A stretch of 64,000 nucleotides of DNA from Lichtheimia corymbifera B2541 (Eukaryota; Mucoromycota; Mucoromycetes; Mucorales; Lichtheimiaceae), in NCBI GenBank assembly GCA_000697475.1, contig JNEU01000906.1:248001-312000 (forward strand). Direction: 5' to 3'. The translations under genes were made by a program, and so were the position numbers. Below are positions 24,582 to 36,191 of this stretch, piece by piece. Numbering within the stretch: position 1 is the stretch's first letter; each line of letters opens with the position of its first letter. Under the pieces are notes generated by a model, which had not been told where the DNA came from, ran no database searches, and saw only the letters and a program-made list of their open reading frames with translations.

Positions 24582-27336
24582 TCAAGAGGAATCGGCCATA
24601 CGTGCAATCGTGTCGATAACTTCTTGAACATTTTGTAACCGCCACAATGCTCGCGTCTTTTTGTCTTCCGATCCAACCATCACCGAAAAGATTTGATCAT
24701 CCGTCAGATTCTGAGCCTTGCGAAGTTTCTTGAACATGTCCTCATCCGTCTTATCATCGCCACAACACATAACAAAGTCATAATGATGAGCTGCCAAGAG
24801 ACGATTGACGACTTCTCCTTTGTTGATCGATGTCGGTCGTACTTCGAGGTTCTTTTTACCAACAAGGACCTCCACTGGCAATTTTGAGAGAATCGCATTT
24901 TCCAAATGATTTTGACACTCCTTGGCTTGGAATGCGCCATATTCAGGATCAGCCAGTCGATAATGCCATGTGATTGAACATCGTTTATGCTCAATGAAGC
25001 TGCCCGTAGTCCGTTCAGTATAATAGGTGAAGATATCAATGACATCGTGCTTCCAGCCCATGTCAACATGCTCTGTAAGATTGATCCATTTGTCGCTGTG
25101 TGGATATTTGATGAAGCACCCGTGCTCTGCACTGAGACCAATACCATCGATGTGACCCAGCCATCGATCTAATGCGGTTTCATCACGTCCTGAAATGACC
25201 CAAACGTCGTTCCTTGGATCCTGGCAGAGTTTTTCAAGTGCACGAAGCATATCAGGGGGTGGGACTGCAGCCGAAGGTGTTTTACAAATCGGTGTCAATG
25301 TGCCCTAAATAGAGTACTTAGTATGTTGTAAAAGGTGCATGCATCGAGATGGAAAATATTTACATCATAGTCAAAGCAAAGTAAGCGTCGTTTAGATTGT
25401 TGATATGCTGGCAAGAGATAATCCATTCGCAAAACGGGCGTATTGCTTGTTTGTTCGGAGCTTGCAATGGATTGGACTAAGAGCTTGATGAATGAATGTG
25501 CCCAAAACGAAGCTGTGTGGGATTTGACATGGTCTAGCAGTTGCTAGTAAATAAACTTAGTATCCTGGTGAGATGATAACGATTATTGTAACATACCAAG
25601 TGACGAGAGAGCTTATCTTCCTCAGACATGAGTAGTGCATCATTGATGGCTTTGGCAAGACCTGCATAATCCCAGGGATTCACCATAAGTGCTGAGCTCA
25701 TTGAGCCGGCAGTACCGGTAAATTCCGATAAAATAAGTGGTCCGTGCTTTTCTTGTTGACATATGACGTATTCCAAGCTCGTTGTGTTCATGCCATCACG
25801 TACTGCTGTAATCAATGCCGCATCCGCTATTGATAAGAGTGCATATAGGTCGTCGGGTTGTACTTGGTGATGATAATGGTGTACAGGTGTGAATTCAAGT
25901 GATCCATAAGTGCCATTGATGTGTGCAACAATCTCGGAGACCTTATTCTCTAGCTTGGCAGATTCGGTTGTGCTACCATCCGTCACCTGGATCAAGACGA
26001 CCTGATAAAGGAAGAGAAAGAGTTAATGATGCTACCTTTTCACATTCACAAAACACATACTTGGTTTCTCCACTCAGGGTAATCCATTAGAAACTTTTCA
26101 AAAGCTGCCAATTTCTGAAGCACGCCCTTAACAAGGTCCAGCTTGTCACGTCCCACAATGATCTTTTTGCCAGTATACATGTCAGCAATCGCCTTCATCT
26201 TGTATTGAACGTCTTTGTCCTTCCGCATCGTTTCCACTCGATCCACATCAATTCCAATTGGGAATGTGCCCACGTGACAAAAGTGATCCTCTTCTTCGAC
26301 ACCATCCGGGTTTGATTCGTATCCAAATATGCGGGTACATGTTGAAATAAAATGTCGTGCATAAGAATAAGTCTATAAAAGAGGGGTGAGAAGGATTGTT
26401 GATGGGTTGGTGAATCCAATGCCTTACCTGAAAGCCAACAAGGTTTGCACCAAGCATTCCCTTTAGAATCTCCTGTCGTTCTAGAATCATCATAAGTATA
26501 TAAATACGAAGATAGGCGATCTTGAAGAACTCACTTGGTAAGCATCGAAAGATTTCAGAACTAGGAAATGGAGCATGGATGAATAGGCCTATCCTTGCTT
26601 TTGGCAGTTTTTCACGAACCATGCCAGGGACCAATAGCAAATGATAATCATGCACCCAAACTAAAAGCATTGTGAGTCCCCCTTGCCATGGCATCACCCA
26701 TATCCCCTTGTTTCTCACTTACTGATATCTCCTTCACGATAATGTTGGCAGACAAGCTCTGCATATTTTCGATTGACCATCGCATAAGCCTCCCATTGTT
26801 TGCGTTCAAGGCGACCATCTGTGGCATCGTTCCAGATCAAGTAATGAAAAAGAGGCCAAAGCACTACATCCATCCACCCACCATCAGTCTATCATGATTT
26901 GATCTCTCATAGATGTAACCAAGAACATACTTGTTTTGCAGTAACCATCGTAATGTCCTGCCACGCTCTCGCTATCAAGATACAGGGGGATGCAGCCATG
27001 GGCCTCTTCCAAATCCTTGGCCAAGCGTTCCTTATCATCGTGTGCAAGCTCGAGTGTTGTTTTGTTGTTGGTCTCAGCGTCAGGCTGTCCATGAATCTCG
27101 CCAGTCCAGCCAATATGTATCGACTTCCATTCGTTCTTGAGCGATTCGATGCCTGCATACATGGCACCATGACCACGACGCGGTGCAAAGGACCACTGGT
27201 GGTTGTCGTCGTTGTCCGTCCTTGAAATCTCAAATGGCAACTGATGGGTCACATGGATGATGCGATCGAAACCCGATTGAGGTAGGTCTTTTGATAAAAG
27301 GGGCAGAATGCGTAACGATTCATCCAATTCAGGCAT
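24582..27336 (-). CDS. TPS2: Trehalose-6-phosphate phosphatase with GT20 domain (Tps2-like)
   Basis: Eight exons (ascending): 24582-25304, 25364-25543, 25597-26001, 26061-26372, 26428-26480, 26535-26660, 26723-26863, 26931-27336; 781 residues. The N-terminal two thirds are a GT20 synthase fold (WPLFHYLIW, WVHDYHLLLVPGM, EIFRCLP, LVGFQTYSYARHF). The C-terminal third is a HAD phosphatase with FDYDGTLTP (about 538-546), WVISGRDE and GDDKTDEDMF. The intact phosphatase motifs indicate conversion of trehalose-6-phosphate to trehalose in the cytosol. In the GT20 part the loop reads GRDKLDLVKG, with Lys where active Tps1/OtsA enzymes have Arg before LDY, so synthase activity is doubtful. That is an inference from family knowledge. 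The gene is divergent from BNA1. Confidence 0.93.
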
Positions 27337-28021
27337 TGTGGGTATCCAGGAACAAGTGGAAGAAAAAGAAAAAAGGCGGGTAAGGTCTTATCCTCCAAAT
27401 GATAACAACAGTCGGATCCACGGCGCACCCACCACACCACATGTAGCTTGCCCTTATCATTTTCAGCTCGATGACTCATTTGACAACCCTGATCACTTTT
27501 TGTTGATATAAAAGCAGCATCCATGCTATGACCCCATTGCAACCTATGTATACACACACACACAACACTTTGTTTAGCTTTTAATTTAATGGCATGACAC
27601 CACCCATCACTCCTCAATGCTCTAATAAAGCTTTTTTCTGATCCATCATGTGAGACCTGCCGATGGTAATAAAACATTGATGAGAACATTCTGATTCTTT
27701 AAATAGGTGTAGTAACCTTAAAATACACACGAACATCATGCATAGGATGAAACACATAGGAGAAGACGTGATCTACTGCATCATCATCATGACGGTCATC
27801 ATGCAGCCGACCACCTGGTACGTAAGTACGACGCCCATGGTAAAGCCCGAAGTAAGATATGGTGTAACAAACGATGCGTCAATTGATGGCGGTCACGGCA
27901 ACCACTTCGGTTCAATTTCCAAGATCTTGCTTTACTCATCTCTTTCTCTCTTTCTTCCTTGTCCTTTTTCGTGTTTCTCTTTTTCCTTTTTCCTTCTCGG
28001 CATCATATACAATCCATACAA
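27337..28021. other. Divergent promoter region, TPS2 / BNA1
   Basis: This 685-bp region separates the divergent TPS2 (-) and BNA1 (+) starts. It holds an (AC)n run near 27554-27566 and a strong C/T-rich tract (about 27940-28000) immediately upstream of the BNA1 ATG. I looked for stress-response CCCCT elements near the TPS2 start and saw none that stood out. Confidence 0.45.
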
Positions 28022-28732
28022 ATGTTACCACTTTCTTTGAACTTTAACAAATGGCTTGAGGAAAACGGAGATAAACTTCAACCACCTGTCAACAACTTTC
28101 TATTGTTCCAAGGCAAGGATACCACAGTAATGGTTGTTGGCGGGCCTAATCGGCGAACGGATTATCATATCAACGAAACGGAGGTTAGGCCTTAAATAGT
28201 TTTTGCGGAGAGATAGAGAGAGATCATCCTGCTGACCCATCTTCTACTATTAGGAATGGTTTTATCAGATCAAAGGCAACATGACACTCAAAGTCGTCGA
28301 TGATGGCGAATTCCGTGATATAAATGTTGGCGAAGGCGAAATGTTCTTATTACCCGGTAAAATTGCTGACTGAGCCGTCCATAGTATAATAATGACTAAT
28401 AGGGCAAAAATAGGTAATACGCCTCATAACCCGGTGCGATACGCTGATACCATCGGTATTGTTGTTGAGCGAGTAAGACTTTCGCATCATCGGGGTAAGT
28501 CACATGATAATCTAAATGACCTAACCTGTTATTAACAAGTTGTGTGTGTGTGTGTGTGTTAGATGCATTGCGATGGTATTGCGAAAACCCAGATTGCAAA
28601 AGAATTGTATATGAAGAATGGTTTCACTGCACAGATCTTGGCACACAACTGAAGCCTATCATTGAACGATTCGAAGCAAACAAGGATCTGCGTACATGCG
28701 ATCATTGTGGAACCTTGAACCATACCAAATAG
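28022..28732 (+). CDS. BNA1: 3-hydroxyanthranilate 3,4-dioxygenase
   Basis: Four exons: 28022-28183, 28254-28356, 28414-28494, 28563-28732; 171 residues. The enzyme opens the ring of 3-hydroxyanthranilate in the kynurenine route from tryptophan to NAD+. It is a small cupin: [19 protein letters not shown] supplies the first metal His and Glu, and GNTPHNPVR the second His. WYCENPDC and CDHCG give the C-terminal Cys pairs that bind a second, structural iron in fungal and bacterial enzymes; [16 protein letters not shown] is the conserved segment between. Length is normal for the family. The first intron has a weaker GTTAGG donor, but the protein junction (ETE/EWF) fits the family exactly. NDK starts 213 bp downstream on the same strand. 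Confidence 0.95.
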
Positions 28733-28945
28733 CTGTCGCACATCGTATAAGCTTTATCATATGTTGTCCACCCACCCTCCTACTTCTTTTATGCATACCA
28801 GATATCGGTCAATAGAATAACCGATGAGCCACCTGCAGCTCCGTTTTTACGTCTGTGTTTTTTTTCTATTTTACTTGCGTCTCCAAACGGCGCTGGGAAA
28901 GTTTTCTCTCTTTCTTTTCTTTATACCTCTCACTCTTTGTTAAAA

Positions 28946-29583
28946 ATGGAACGCACTTATATTATGGTCAAGCCCGATGGTATGTGTGGCGTGCTGTTTG
29001 TGTATTTTGCCCATGATGGCTGATTTTTGACAGGTGTCCAACGCGGACTCGTTGGTGAAATCATCAAGCGCTTCGAGAGCCGTGGCTATCAACTTATGGC
29101 CCTTGAGTTGCTCCACCCCACTAAGGAACACCTTGAGGAACACGTAAGCATTTTTCATACTACATACATACATATATATCTGTGCTCATGTTCATGTTCT
29201 ATCTATCTAGTACAAGGACTTGGCTGGCAAGCCTTTCTTCCCTGGTTTGATCCAATACATGCTTAGCGGTCCCGTTGTTGGCATGGTCTGGGCTGGTAAG
29301 GATGCCGTCAAGACCGGTCGTGTCATGTTGGGTGAAACCAACCCCATGGCCAGTGCCCCTGGTACCATCCGTGGCGACTTTGCTTTGGATGTCGGTAAGT
29401 AGACACCATCGCGTGTTTTTTTATTTCTCCCGCATTTACCCGTTTTCTTTTTTAGGTCGCAACATCTGCCACGGCTCTGACTCTGTTGAGTCTGCCGAGC
29501 GTGAAATTGCTCTCTGGTTCCCCCGTGGTGTTAACAGCTACGAACGCAGCATCTCCGTCCACGGTCTTATCTACGAGAACTAA
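28946..29583 (+). CDS. NDK1: Nucleoside diphosphate kinase
   Basis: Exons are 28946-28979, 29034-29143, 29211-29394 and 29456-29583; 151 residues, the usual length. The enzyme transfers the gamma-phosphate of ATP to other nucleoside diphosphates through a phospho-His. Seen are the N-terminal [29 protein letters not shown], the conserved loop [16 protein letters not shown], and the active-site segment [12 protein letters not shown] with its His. ALWFP follows near the end. The first exon is only 34 nt. Codons are strongly biased toward C-ending forms (AAC, ATC, GTC), as expected for a highly expressed gene. A C/T-rich leader precedes the ATG. Confidence 0.97.
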
Positions 29584-30136
29584 GTGCATCATCAACAAAT
29601 CATTAAATGGATTCATTGATTCCCAGCTTGCTACTAACGTTGAATGTTATCTGTGTATATGTGTAATGGTGCATGCCATGTAGAATGGGTATGGAAGGAG
29701 GGAAAAAAGACATTGCCAAAGAAAATGGGATTTACCTACGTTCATACACACTGAGCGCCTGTTTCGATCTGTCAACAGGTGCCATATCAAAGTGAACAAG
29801 ATTAAATCTACAATTCCTTTTTCAACGCAGTCTTTTTCTTTACTTCGTGTAATGCCGTATCCATGGCTTATGTGATTTTGATAACTGTCGTAGGAATAAA
29901 TGCAAACACTTTATCTACATTCTTTATTATTTAATATGCTGATGGGTGTGCAAACATGCATGTGTGAGAGTGTGTGTGTGGAAGAATTGGAGGATTGGAT
30001 GTATGCGTGTGAATGGTGTATATATGGGTGCAGCATGTGTGTGTATATGTTGTGTGTAATGTGCGTGGATGTAATGGGTGTGCGTGTATAGATGATGTGA
30101 TATTCTCTAGCTTGTATACGGTAAGATTCATTGTGA
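29584..30136. other. Convergent 3' region with TG-rich block
   Basis: These 553 bp lie between two convergent stop codons. A TG-rich, non-periodic block spans about 29945-30090 (GTGTGTG, TGTATATG and similar). The ORFs across it on both strands are low-complexity artefacts (CVYMLCVMCV or THTHTCCT type), not genes. Confidence 0.5.
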
Positions 30137-31471
30137 TCATCGCTGGGTCTTAACACCGGTCAATTCGATATTGCTGGATGGTGCCATCAATGATTCAGAA
30201 GCTTGTTTCCTGTTGCGTTCAACCGTTTCCACATGGCTATATAGATAACGAGTATAAGATAATCAGATCCGCCTCTACTTGATCACTAACTTACGTGTAC
30301 CATGCTCCACCTGCAAGTGTAAGCAAAATACCCAAGCCGTTCATCCATGAAATGTTAAGGTTGAAAATGATGACTGCAAGAACGATGGAAAGAACCTGCT
30401 TCACGTTGCCTAGATCGAAAAACCCGTTCCTATTAGCCATAATGTCCTTCTCTTTCTTTCCTGCCACATGATCTCCTTTACCTGCAACTGTCATGGTCAA
30501 TGCACTTGTTTTCTTGTTGGCTGTAAAGCTGACCACGTTCAAAAAGAAGGCAATGATGCCATTCACCAACAAGGCAAAAAAGAGACTTGTGCTGAAACTG
30601 GTATGGTAAAACTCAGTCACTTGAGCCATTTCACCCGAGAAATAGGAATAGATCATGGTTTGAATGAAGGCGAGCGGAGACATTCGCAGTAAGAGATCAA
30701 GAGGATGAAGCTTGAGACGTCCCACTTGAACACGATTGGTGACCACAGTCTTGACGGCAGCAAGCACAGTTCCGAGCACGGTCAAAAAGAAACCCATGGC
30801 TGTATAATCATAATCACCAAATGTGGCAAATGCTACACCTGCTACCACCTTATCATCCATTTGCATAAGTGTCTCTTTCGTATGACAGCAGTGAGCAAAT
30901 AGGAACTTACTGGAAGCAGAGAGATATAGGTCATGGATGAATATGACTTGTGAAGAAACATGACCGAGAGCATGATGGTAAATACTGGTGTCATGGCACG
31001 CACCACTTGATGGAACTATGATGATGATGCTATCAGTGAATTCATTCTTCTCTTCATCATGAATGCGGTTTACTTACTGGAACTGTGACCAAATTACTGC
31101 ATAAAGAAACATAAAAGACGTCAACGTTGATCCATAGATACAAAAACAAAGAGAGCGAGAGAGACAACTTACAGCGAGACATTACTGATAGCGATATTGA
31201 TCGTATAAAGGATAGAAAAGAGGAGCATAGTCAAGTTTTCTCTGTCACCAAGCTGAGCGGGTGTGAAGACGCCAGTTTTCCAAAAAGTATAGGAACCGAT
31301 GGCACCACAAAGAGTATGGATAGCAGTAAGGGTCCATGGAAAGGGGAATTGGAAGACGGACAAAATGATCTTGTTGTATAGAGTCAATGCCAAGTTGAGA
31401 ACAAAGTAGAGAGCCAACCAAACGAAGGATGAGTCGAGTCTTGATCGTTCTCTTGCAAAGTCAGATGCCAT
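30137..31471 (-). CDS. Triose-phosphate-translocator-like carrier (TPT/DUF250 family)
   Basis: Six exons (ascending): 30137-30236, 30295-30409, 30482-30848, 30911-31015, 31078-31096, 31173-31471; 334 residues. About ten membrane helices fill the protein. Family landmarks are LALTLYNKIIL in helix 1, PWTLTAIHTLCGAIG, the strongly conserved VPFHQVVRAMTPVFTI, LLPVVAGVAFATFGDY and LTMTVAGNVKQVLSIVLAV. The family exchanges nucleotide sugars or phosphorylated sugars in Golgi, ER or other membranes; the substrate cannot be told from sequence. The second coding exon is 19 nt (31078-31096) and supplies NLVTVP just before FHQ. I chose the ATG at 31471 because the upstream in-frame extension lacks a conserved start. 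Confidence 0.9.
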
Positions 31472-31657
31472 CTTGTGGAGAGCCAAAATGCCTGAGGAAA
31501 GAAAGAAAAAAAAAGAGAGACAACTCGCTCCTAGATTTCTAAATTTGGATCCTGCCAAAAATCGGAAGAGCGCCACGAAAAGAGAAAAAAGTGATCGACA
31601 TGGATCTATAAATCGGCACAAGCACCCGTTACATTCATTGTTGAATAACCATCTTTT

Positions 31658-32797
31658 TTATTGAAGCCACCATATTTCTTCTTCATGTACAAAGATTTCT
31701 TGTTCTTCTTTATCCAAAGTTAATGATTTGCTACATTGTTCAATTAAAAGGGCCTCTTCTTCGTCCACCAAATCTGACCATGATTCATCGGTGTTGCAGA
31801 TAAAGATGGCGGAATCTACAAGGTCATATGCTTTTGGAACAACTCCAGTCGTAGGAATAGCAACCGGCCATGTTTCATTCTCATCGTCATCATCATCATC
31901 CTCCTCACTCCGAACTAATAAATGGTCGATGCCAAGAAACTGTTGCTTCAATTCTTCAATATCAATGGGTCGATCTGATGGATGTTGCACTAATACAGAA
32001 ACCAGAAAACGATAGGTGGCCATGGAGAGCGAAGGAAATAATTCTTGTTTGAGAATACGTGGGTTACGTTGGAAAGCTTGGAACGTGGCATCGGACTGTG
32101 GATTGGCTTCTTGCCAGGGCTGACGACCAAATAGCATAGCGATAAGGAGAATACCCAAACTCCAGACATCGGATGCAGCGGCATCCATCACCGGATTGAT
32201 ACCATTGAAATGCTCAGGTGCGAGATAGCCTACGGATCCACACCCTGTTTCTTGATGAAACCGTTCTCTTGTAGCTAATCCAAAGTCACCGACCTTGACA
32301 TCCAAGTGAAAGGGATCATCTTCATCGGATGTGGCAAGCAAAATGTTTTCCAATTTGAGGTCGCGATGGTATATGTGGTGATCATGCATGTAACGCACAG
32401 CATCCAGAATTTGTACAAAGACGGAAACAACTTGGTCTTCATGAAGTTTGTTGTGCATGCGATAATCAAACAAGTCGCCTTGGTCACAAAGATCCATAAT
32501 CATAAATAAATGATCTTGATCCTCACACGTCTCGTGAAGTGCCAGTAGATTGGAATGATCAAGTGATGTCTGAATGCTCACTTCCAGTCGCTGTAACTCT
32601 AATTGCGAGCGATTTAATCCAGATTTGCAAAGTGCCTTGATAGCAACAAAGGAATTGTCTCGAAGCGATTGCCCTAAAAACAAATATCCAAACGAACCAC
32701 GCCCGAGTTCTTCCAATATCTGATATTTGCTTTCAATAACCTTGTCGACAAGTGTCAACGCAGGAAGTGGGGTTTGATCATTTTGTGTAACGTTCAT
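31658..32797 (-). CDS. Serine/threonine protein kinase (Ksp1/Sks1-like), intronless
   Basis: A single exon of 379 codons with no intron, rare in this window. The kinase domain covers about residues 24-290: glycine loop LGRGSFGYLF, VAIKAL (ATP Lys), HRDLKLENILLA (catalytic loop), VGDFGLA, GSVGYLAPEHF, SDVWSLGILL and an HPSDRP near the end. All catalytic residues are present, so it should be active. The C-terminal ~85 residues are very acidic (poly-Asp near 300). The sequence style, with an APE followed by FNG and a short catalytic domain, resembles fungal nutrient-signalling kinases such as Ksp1, Sks1 and Vhs1. That subgroup assignment is tentative and the substrates are unknown. Confidence 0.9.
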   Translation of the reverse strand: MNVTQNDQTPLPALTLVDKVIESKYQILEELGRGSFGYLFLGQSLRDNSFVAIKALCKSGLNRSQLELQRLEVSIQTSLDHSNLLALHETCEDQDHLFMIMDLCDQGDLFDYRMHNKLHEDQVVSVFVQILDAVRYMHDHHIYHRDLKLENILLATSDEDDPFHLDVKVGDFGLATRERFHQETGCGSVGYLAPEHFNGINPVMDAAASDVWSLGILLIAMLFGRQPWQEANPQSDATFQAFQRNPRILKQELFPSLSMATYRFLVSVLVQHPSDRPIDIEELKQQFLGIDHLLVRSEEDDDDDDENETWPVAIPTTGVVPKAYDLVDSAIFICNTDESWSDLVDEEEALLIEQCSKSLTLDKEEQEIFVHEEEIWWLQ

Positions 32798-33194
32798 GGC
32801 TAGCGGATGGGAATTTCTTGTTCGTTATAGTAGTAGTAGTAGCTGCTGTTGCTGCTGCTTGGGATGATATGTAGTTGTTGTTGTGCTGACGATGATGATA
32901 GTAGCTTAAAGATTCACGGAGAGTAAAGGAAAACATAAAGACATGATTTGAGAACAAAGGTAAGAGTGATGAGGTATGTTCATGTAGTGGGGAAGAAGGT
33001 GGGGAGCGTGGGTGGTGGTGAGGGTGGGGGTGTCTAGCACTGCATGGTTGAAAGAAATAAAAAGAGCTGTAAAACAGCAGAAAAAGAAGGGAAAAAATGA
33101 TAATGTACAAATTGGATAAGAAAGAAATGCAAACGGGAAAGCAACAAACAACAGAATAAGGGGAGGGGGAGAGGAAATGGGGGACACGAGCACT
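32798..33194. other. Intergenic region upstream of the kinase gene
   Basis: This 397-bp stretch holds the kinase promoter and the 3' end of the next gene. Short TAG/CTG and TTG runs (about 32830-32880) and G-rich sequence (about 33000-33030) are visible. No named element. Confidence 0.4.
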
Positions 33195-35678
33195 CTACTG
33201 GGAATGGATCGGACACTCCTTGCCCTTTGTAAACCAAGCATGGATACATCGATGATGAAAAGTACAAAGACAACTCAGTCTAGCCATTGTGTCACCTATA
33301 CAAGACGTCACCAGACATAATTCCATCAATGGCAGGTTTCATTTGTTTCGTTCTTATTACCCATAAATTACCTTGAATAAATTCTTCAAAGCAGATCACG
33401 CACTCTTGGCCTAATAACGCTGAATCCAATGCCAACTTGTACACTATCGTTGAATGTGTGTGTGAGAGAGAAACCTTGATAGGATATAATCATGCAGTTC
33501 AGCTTACCGACGTATCGTATCCCTGACAAGGCTGCAGGTGTATTCGCATTCAAACATGTCTGTACGTGCTGTTCTTGTTCATTCATGCTCCCAAACTCTT
33601 CCAATCCTCTTCCGCACACGGGACATTCCATCATGATACTTTGTACACTGGAAGAACGCCCCATTCTCACACTAGTAGGTCGACTATTGCTGCTAGTGCC
33701 TCTTGGCCTCGATAATTCTTCAAAGCATCCATCACATAGACGTTGTGGTTGTAGTGATATCTGATAGTGCTGTTCCATGGGTACTGCTGGGTCTTGTACG
33801 ATGTGTGAAAAGGGCAGCATCACGCGATTTGTCGAGCACTTGTCGCAAACAACCAGCCCGCATCGTCTAATATTATAGCGTGCATAAGCGATGGATGTTG
33901 ATCAGCCGACCTTTGTATTTTTCCCATTACCTGCAATGATGCCGACGCACTAAAAAGTTAAACCATCGCCCACATCGCCGGCAATTAGGTGCTTGCTCAT
34001 TCCGTTCCCATACATAGGCAATCCTGGAAAGTGAAGATGATCGTGTGCTTTGCAAAGAAGGACGTGGTGATGAAATCGATGGGTTCCGCGGCGGTTCTGG
34101 TTCCACGGATTGAACATGTGTTTGGCAACCGACAAACACAGATTGTGCTTTTGTCAAGGTCATGCTCACAGTTCCAGATGCAGCTGGTGCATAATTGCTG
34201 TTGTTGCTGCTGCTACTACTACTACTATGATTGCCCGATATCGATTGATGATCAACATGGTGAAACGATCCAATATTTCGATGTTGCTCATGACCCGCAT
34301 CCAATGGCGATACTGCTCCTTCGTTGGTATATTCTCCATCCACTTGTTGTTGTTGTTCATGGGTATTCAAAGGTGCATACAGTACTTCTTCTACACGTCG
34401 TTTCATGATGCGGACCCAACGCCGCCTTCTCACCCATCCCGATGTTGGCGTAGGCATGATACCGGTCCAATTTTCATCCTCTTCATCAAAGCTGCGTGAA
34501 TATTGCCATCCATAGCTGTCGGCAATGGGGTGTGAGAAATCCACTGCCCAATCTGATAACCAAAACCAGGATGTTTGTTGTGGTAATCGAACATGACTCT
34601 TGGTGGTCGTCTCTCCTGAAGGATATAAGCTCCAAGCTCCTCGTTGATCATTCCTTGTAAGCGCAGCAGCTGAAAACGTGGGTTTACCAATCGCCAAGAA
34701 GGAAGACGTTGCTCGTTGATTCTCATGCAGAATGACAGGTACTGTCACGTGGGATCGTAAAACATCGTATGGCTCATGTGCTAATATTAAATGAATGCGT
34801 GTACCACCTGTCAATTCATCGATCTGCCATATATATATACACACAAAGCAGCACTTACATTGTTCACTCCAATAACGTTCAGCTGCCTCAAGCACTTGAC
34901 ACACATAGGCACTTCCAGCAGCAGCCGCTGCATCATAGGCTGTTTCACCAAATGCATTTCGTTGTAAAGGATCGGCATCCGCTTCATGAAGTAAATATTC
35001 GACAATGGCCAAATCACCTTTGGAAGCTGCATTAACTGATTACATCTGCGAGTTAGTTTAATGATAATAAGGGTGTGAGTATCTCTACTTACTCAAGGGC
35101 GTATGACCCAATCGACTCACAGCATTGACATCCAAATCGGCACCTCCATGTCGTATAAGAAATCGAACCATGGCCAAATGGCCACAGGAACATGCATTGT
35201 GGAGCACAGTCCATCCATCTTTATCTTGATGTGTCGCATCCGCCTTGGCTTCATTGATGAGATATTGTACCACAGGAAGATGACCAGCATAAGCTGCCTT
35301 GAGCAAAGCGGTCTACACAGAGACAAGAAGAAACCAATTCATAGTCAGCCATCATCACAGCATATACATATACGTTATGTATATATATACCTCGTCTTCT
35401 GTATCAACGCCATCCACCGTAGCACCGGCCTTCTCAATCAGAGCTATGCATATATCCAAATAACCCCTTGAAGCAGCATAATGAAGAGGACGTAACCCCG
35501 TGGTAGGATTCGGTTTGTCGGGATCCTTGTTGGCATCGATCAGTTCCTGAACCAAAGCAAGATCGCCTCGTGCAGCCGGTTCCACCAATTCAAGATGAGC
35601 ATGTTGTGGTGTTGCAGTCAATGGTTTGGCATTGGACGTTGGAGGAATGGTCAAACTCTGGACACAACGAATAGCCAT
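33195..35678 (-). CDS. Ankyrin - FYVE - RING protein (probable endosomal E3 ligase)
   Basis: Seven exons (ascending): 33195-33295, 33372-33443, 33508-33866, 33931-34807, 34859-35035, 35093-35312, 35391-35678; 697 residues. The N-terminal ~190 residues are ankyrin repeats (GLRPLHYAASRGYLDI, GWTVLHNACSCGHLAM, HTPLINAASKGDLAI). A long middle with Ser-rich linkers follows. A FYVE finger lies at about 503-566 (CRRCGRWF, RRHHCRRCG, CDKCSTNR, LCDGC). A CPVCGRGL Cys pair comes next, then a C-terminal RING variant at about 655-697 (ECVICFEEF, LCTFHHRCIHAWF, ECPIH). FYVE should place it on PI3P membranes, and the RING suggests ubiquitin ligase activity; both are inferences from domains. The final RING ligand is His rather than Cys. 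Intron 34808-34858 has in-frame length and was chosen on splice consensus. Confidence 0.88.
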
Positions 35679-36191
35679 TGCGCAGGAGTCAAGAGTAAGG
35701 AAAAAGGTAAATATGCACGTTGCATGACCATAACGAAATTGAATCCCACAATCATCCCCGACGACGACATTGTTGCTATCTTCGTCCTCCTCCCCTTCTC
35801 CCCACCCAATATATGTATTGATGTCCCAACAAATATTCGATCATCGTCTCTTCCACTGTAAAATAATGCTCCAACATATTCGATCTGGATTATTCAACAT
35901 ACATGGATGATTTATTTTGGGTTGGTTGGATATACATCAAAAACTGGTTGCCATGCCAACAATGGTCTTTTAACAACACGTGATTTCTTCAACGACATCT
36001 AGAAATATGAGACAGACACAACGAGGTAGGCAAGATCCATTTACGTCGAGTGGCAGATTCCTTCAGAGCCAAGAGTTGTATAGGTGTGTGTGTGTGCGTG
36101 TGCGTGTGTGTGACAAAGTCCTTCCACAACGAGTGCATAACGACTGCTGAATTTATCAGGTCCTCTTTGTACGCCTCTCTATCCTTCCCAA
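35679..36191. other. Divergent promoter region, ankyrin-FYVE-RING / EMC8
   Basis: This 513-bp region lies between divergent starts. It includes a GT/GC-rich dinucleotide block at about 36082-36112. No named site or extra gene was seen. Confidence 0.45.

Noticed and set aside
29911..30156. Thr/His/Ser-rich minus-strand ORFs across the TG-rich block
   Set aside because: Produced by simple sequence; no motifs, no splice partners and no codon bias like the real genes.
34110..34499. 129-codon plus-strand ORF
   Set aside because: Antisense shadow of the ankyrin-FYVE-RING exon 33931-34807; low-complexity Thr/Ser runs mirror CAG/AAC repeats.
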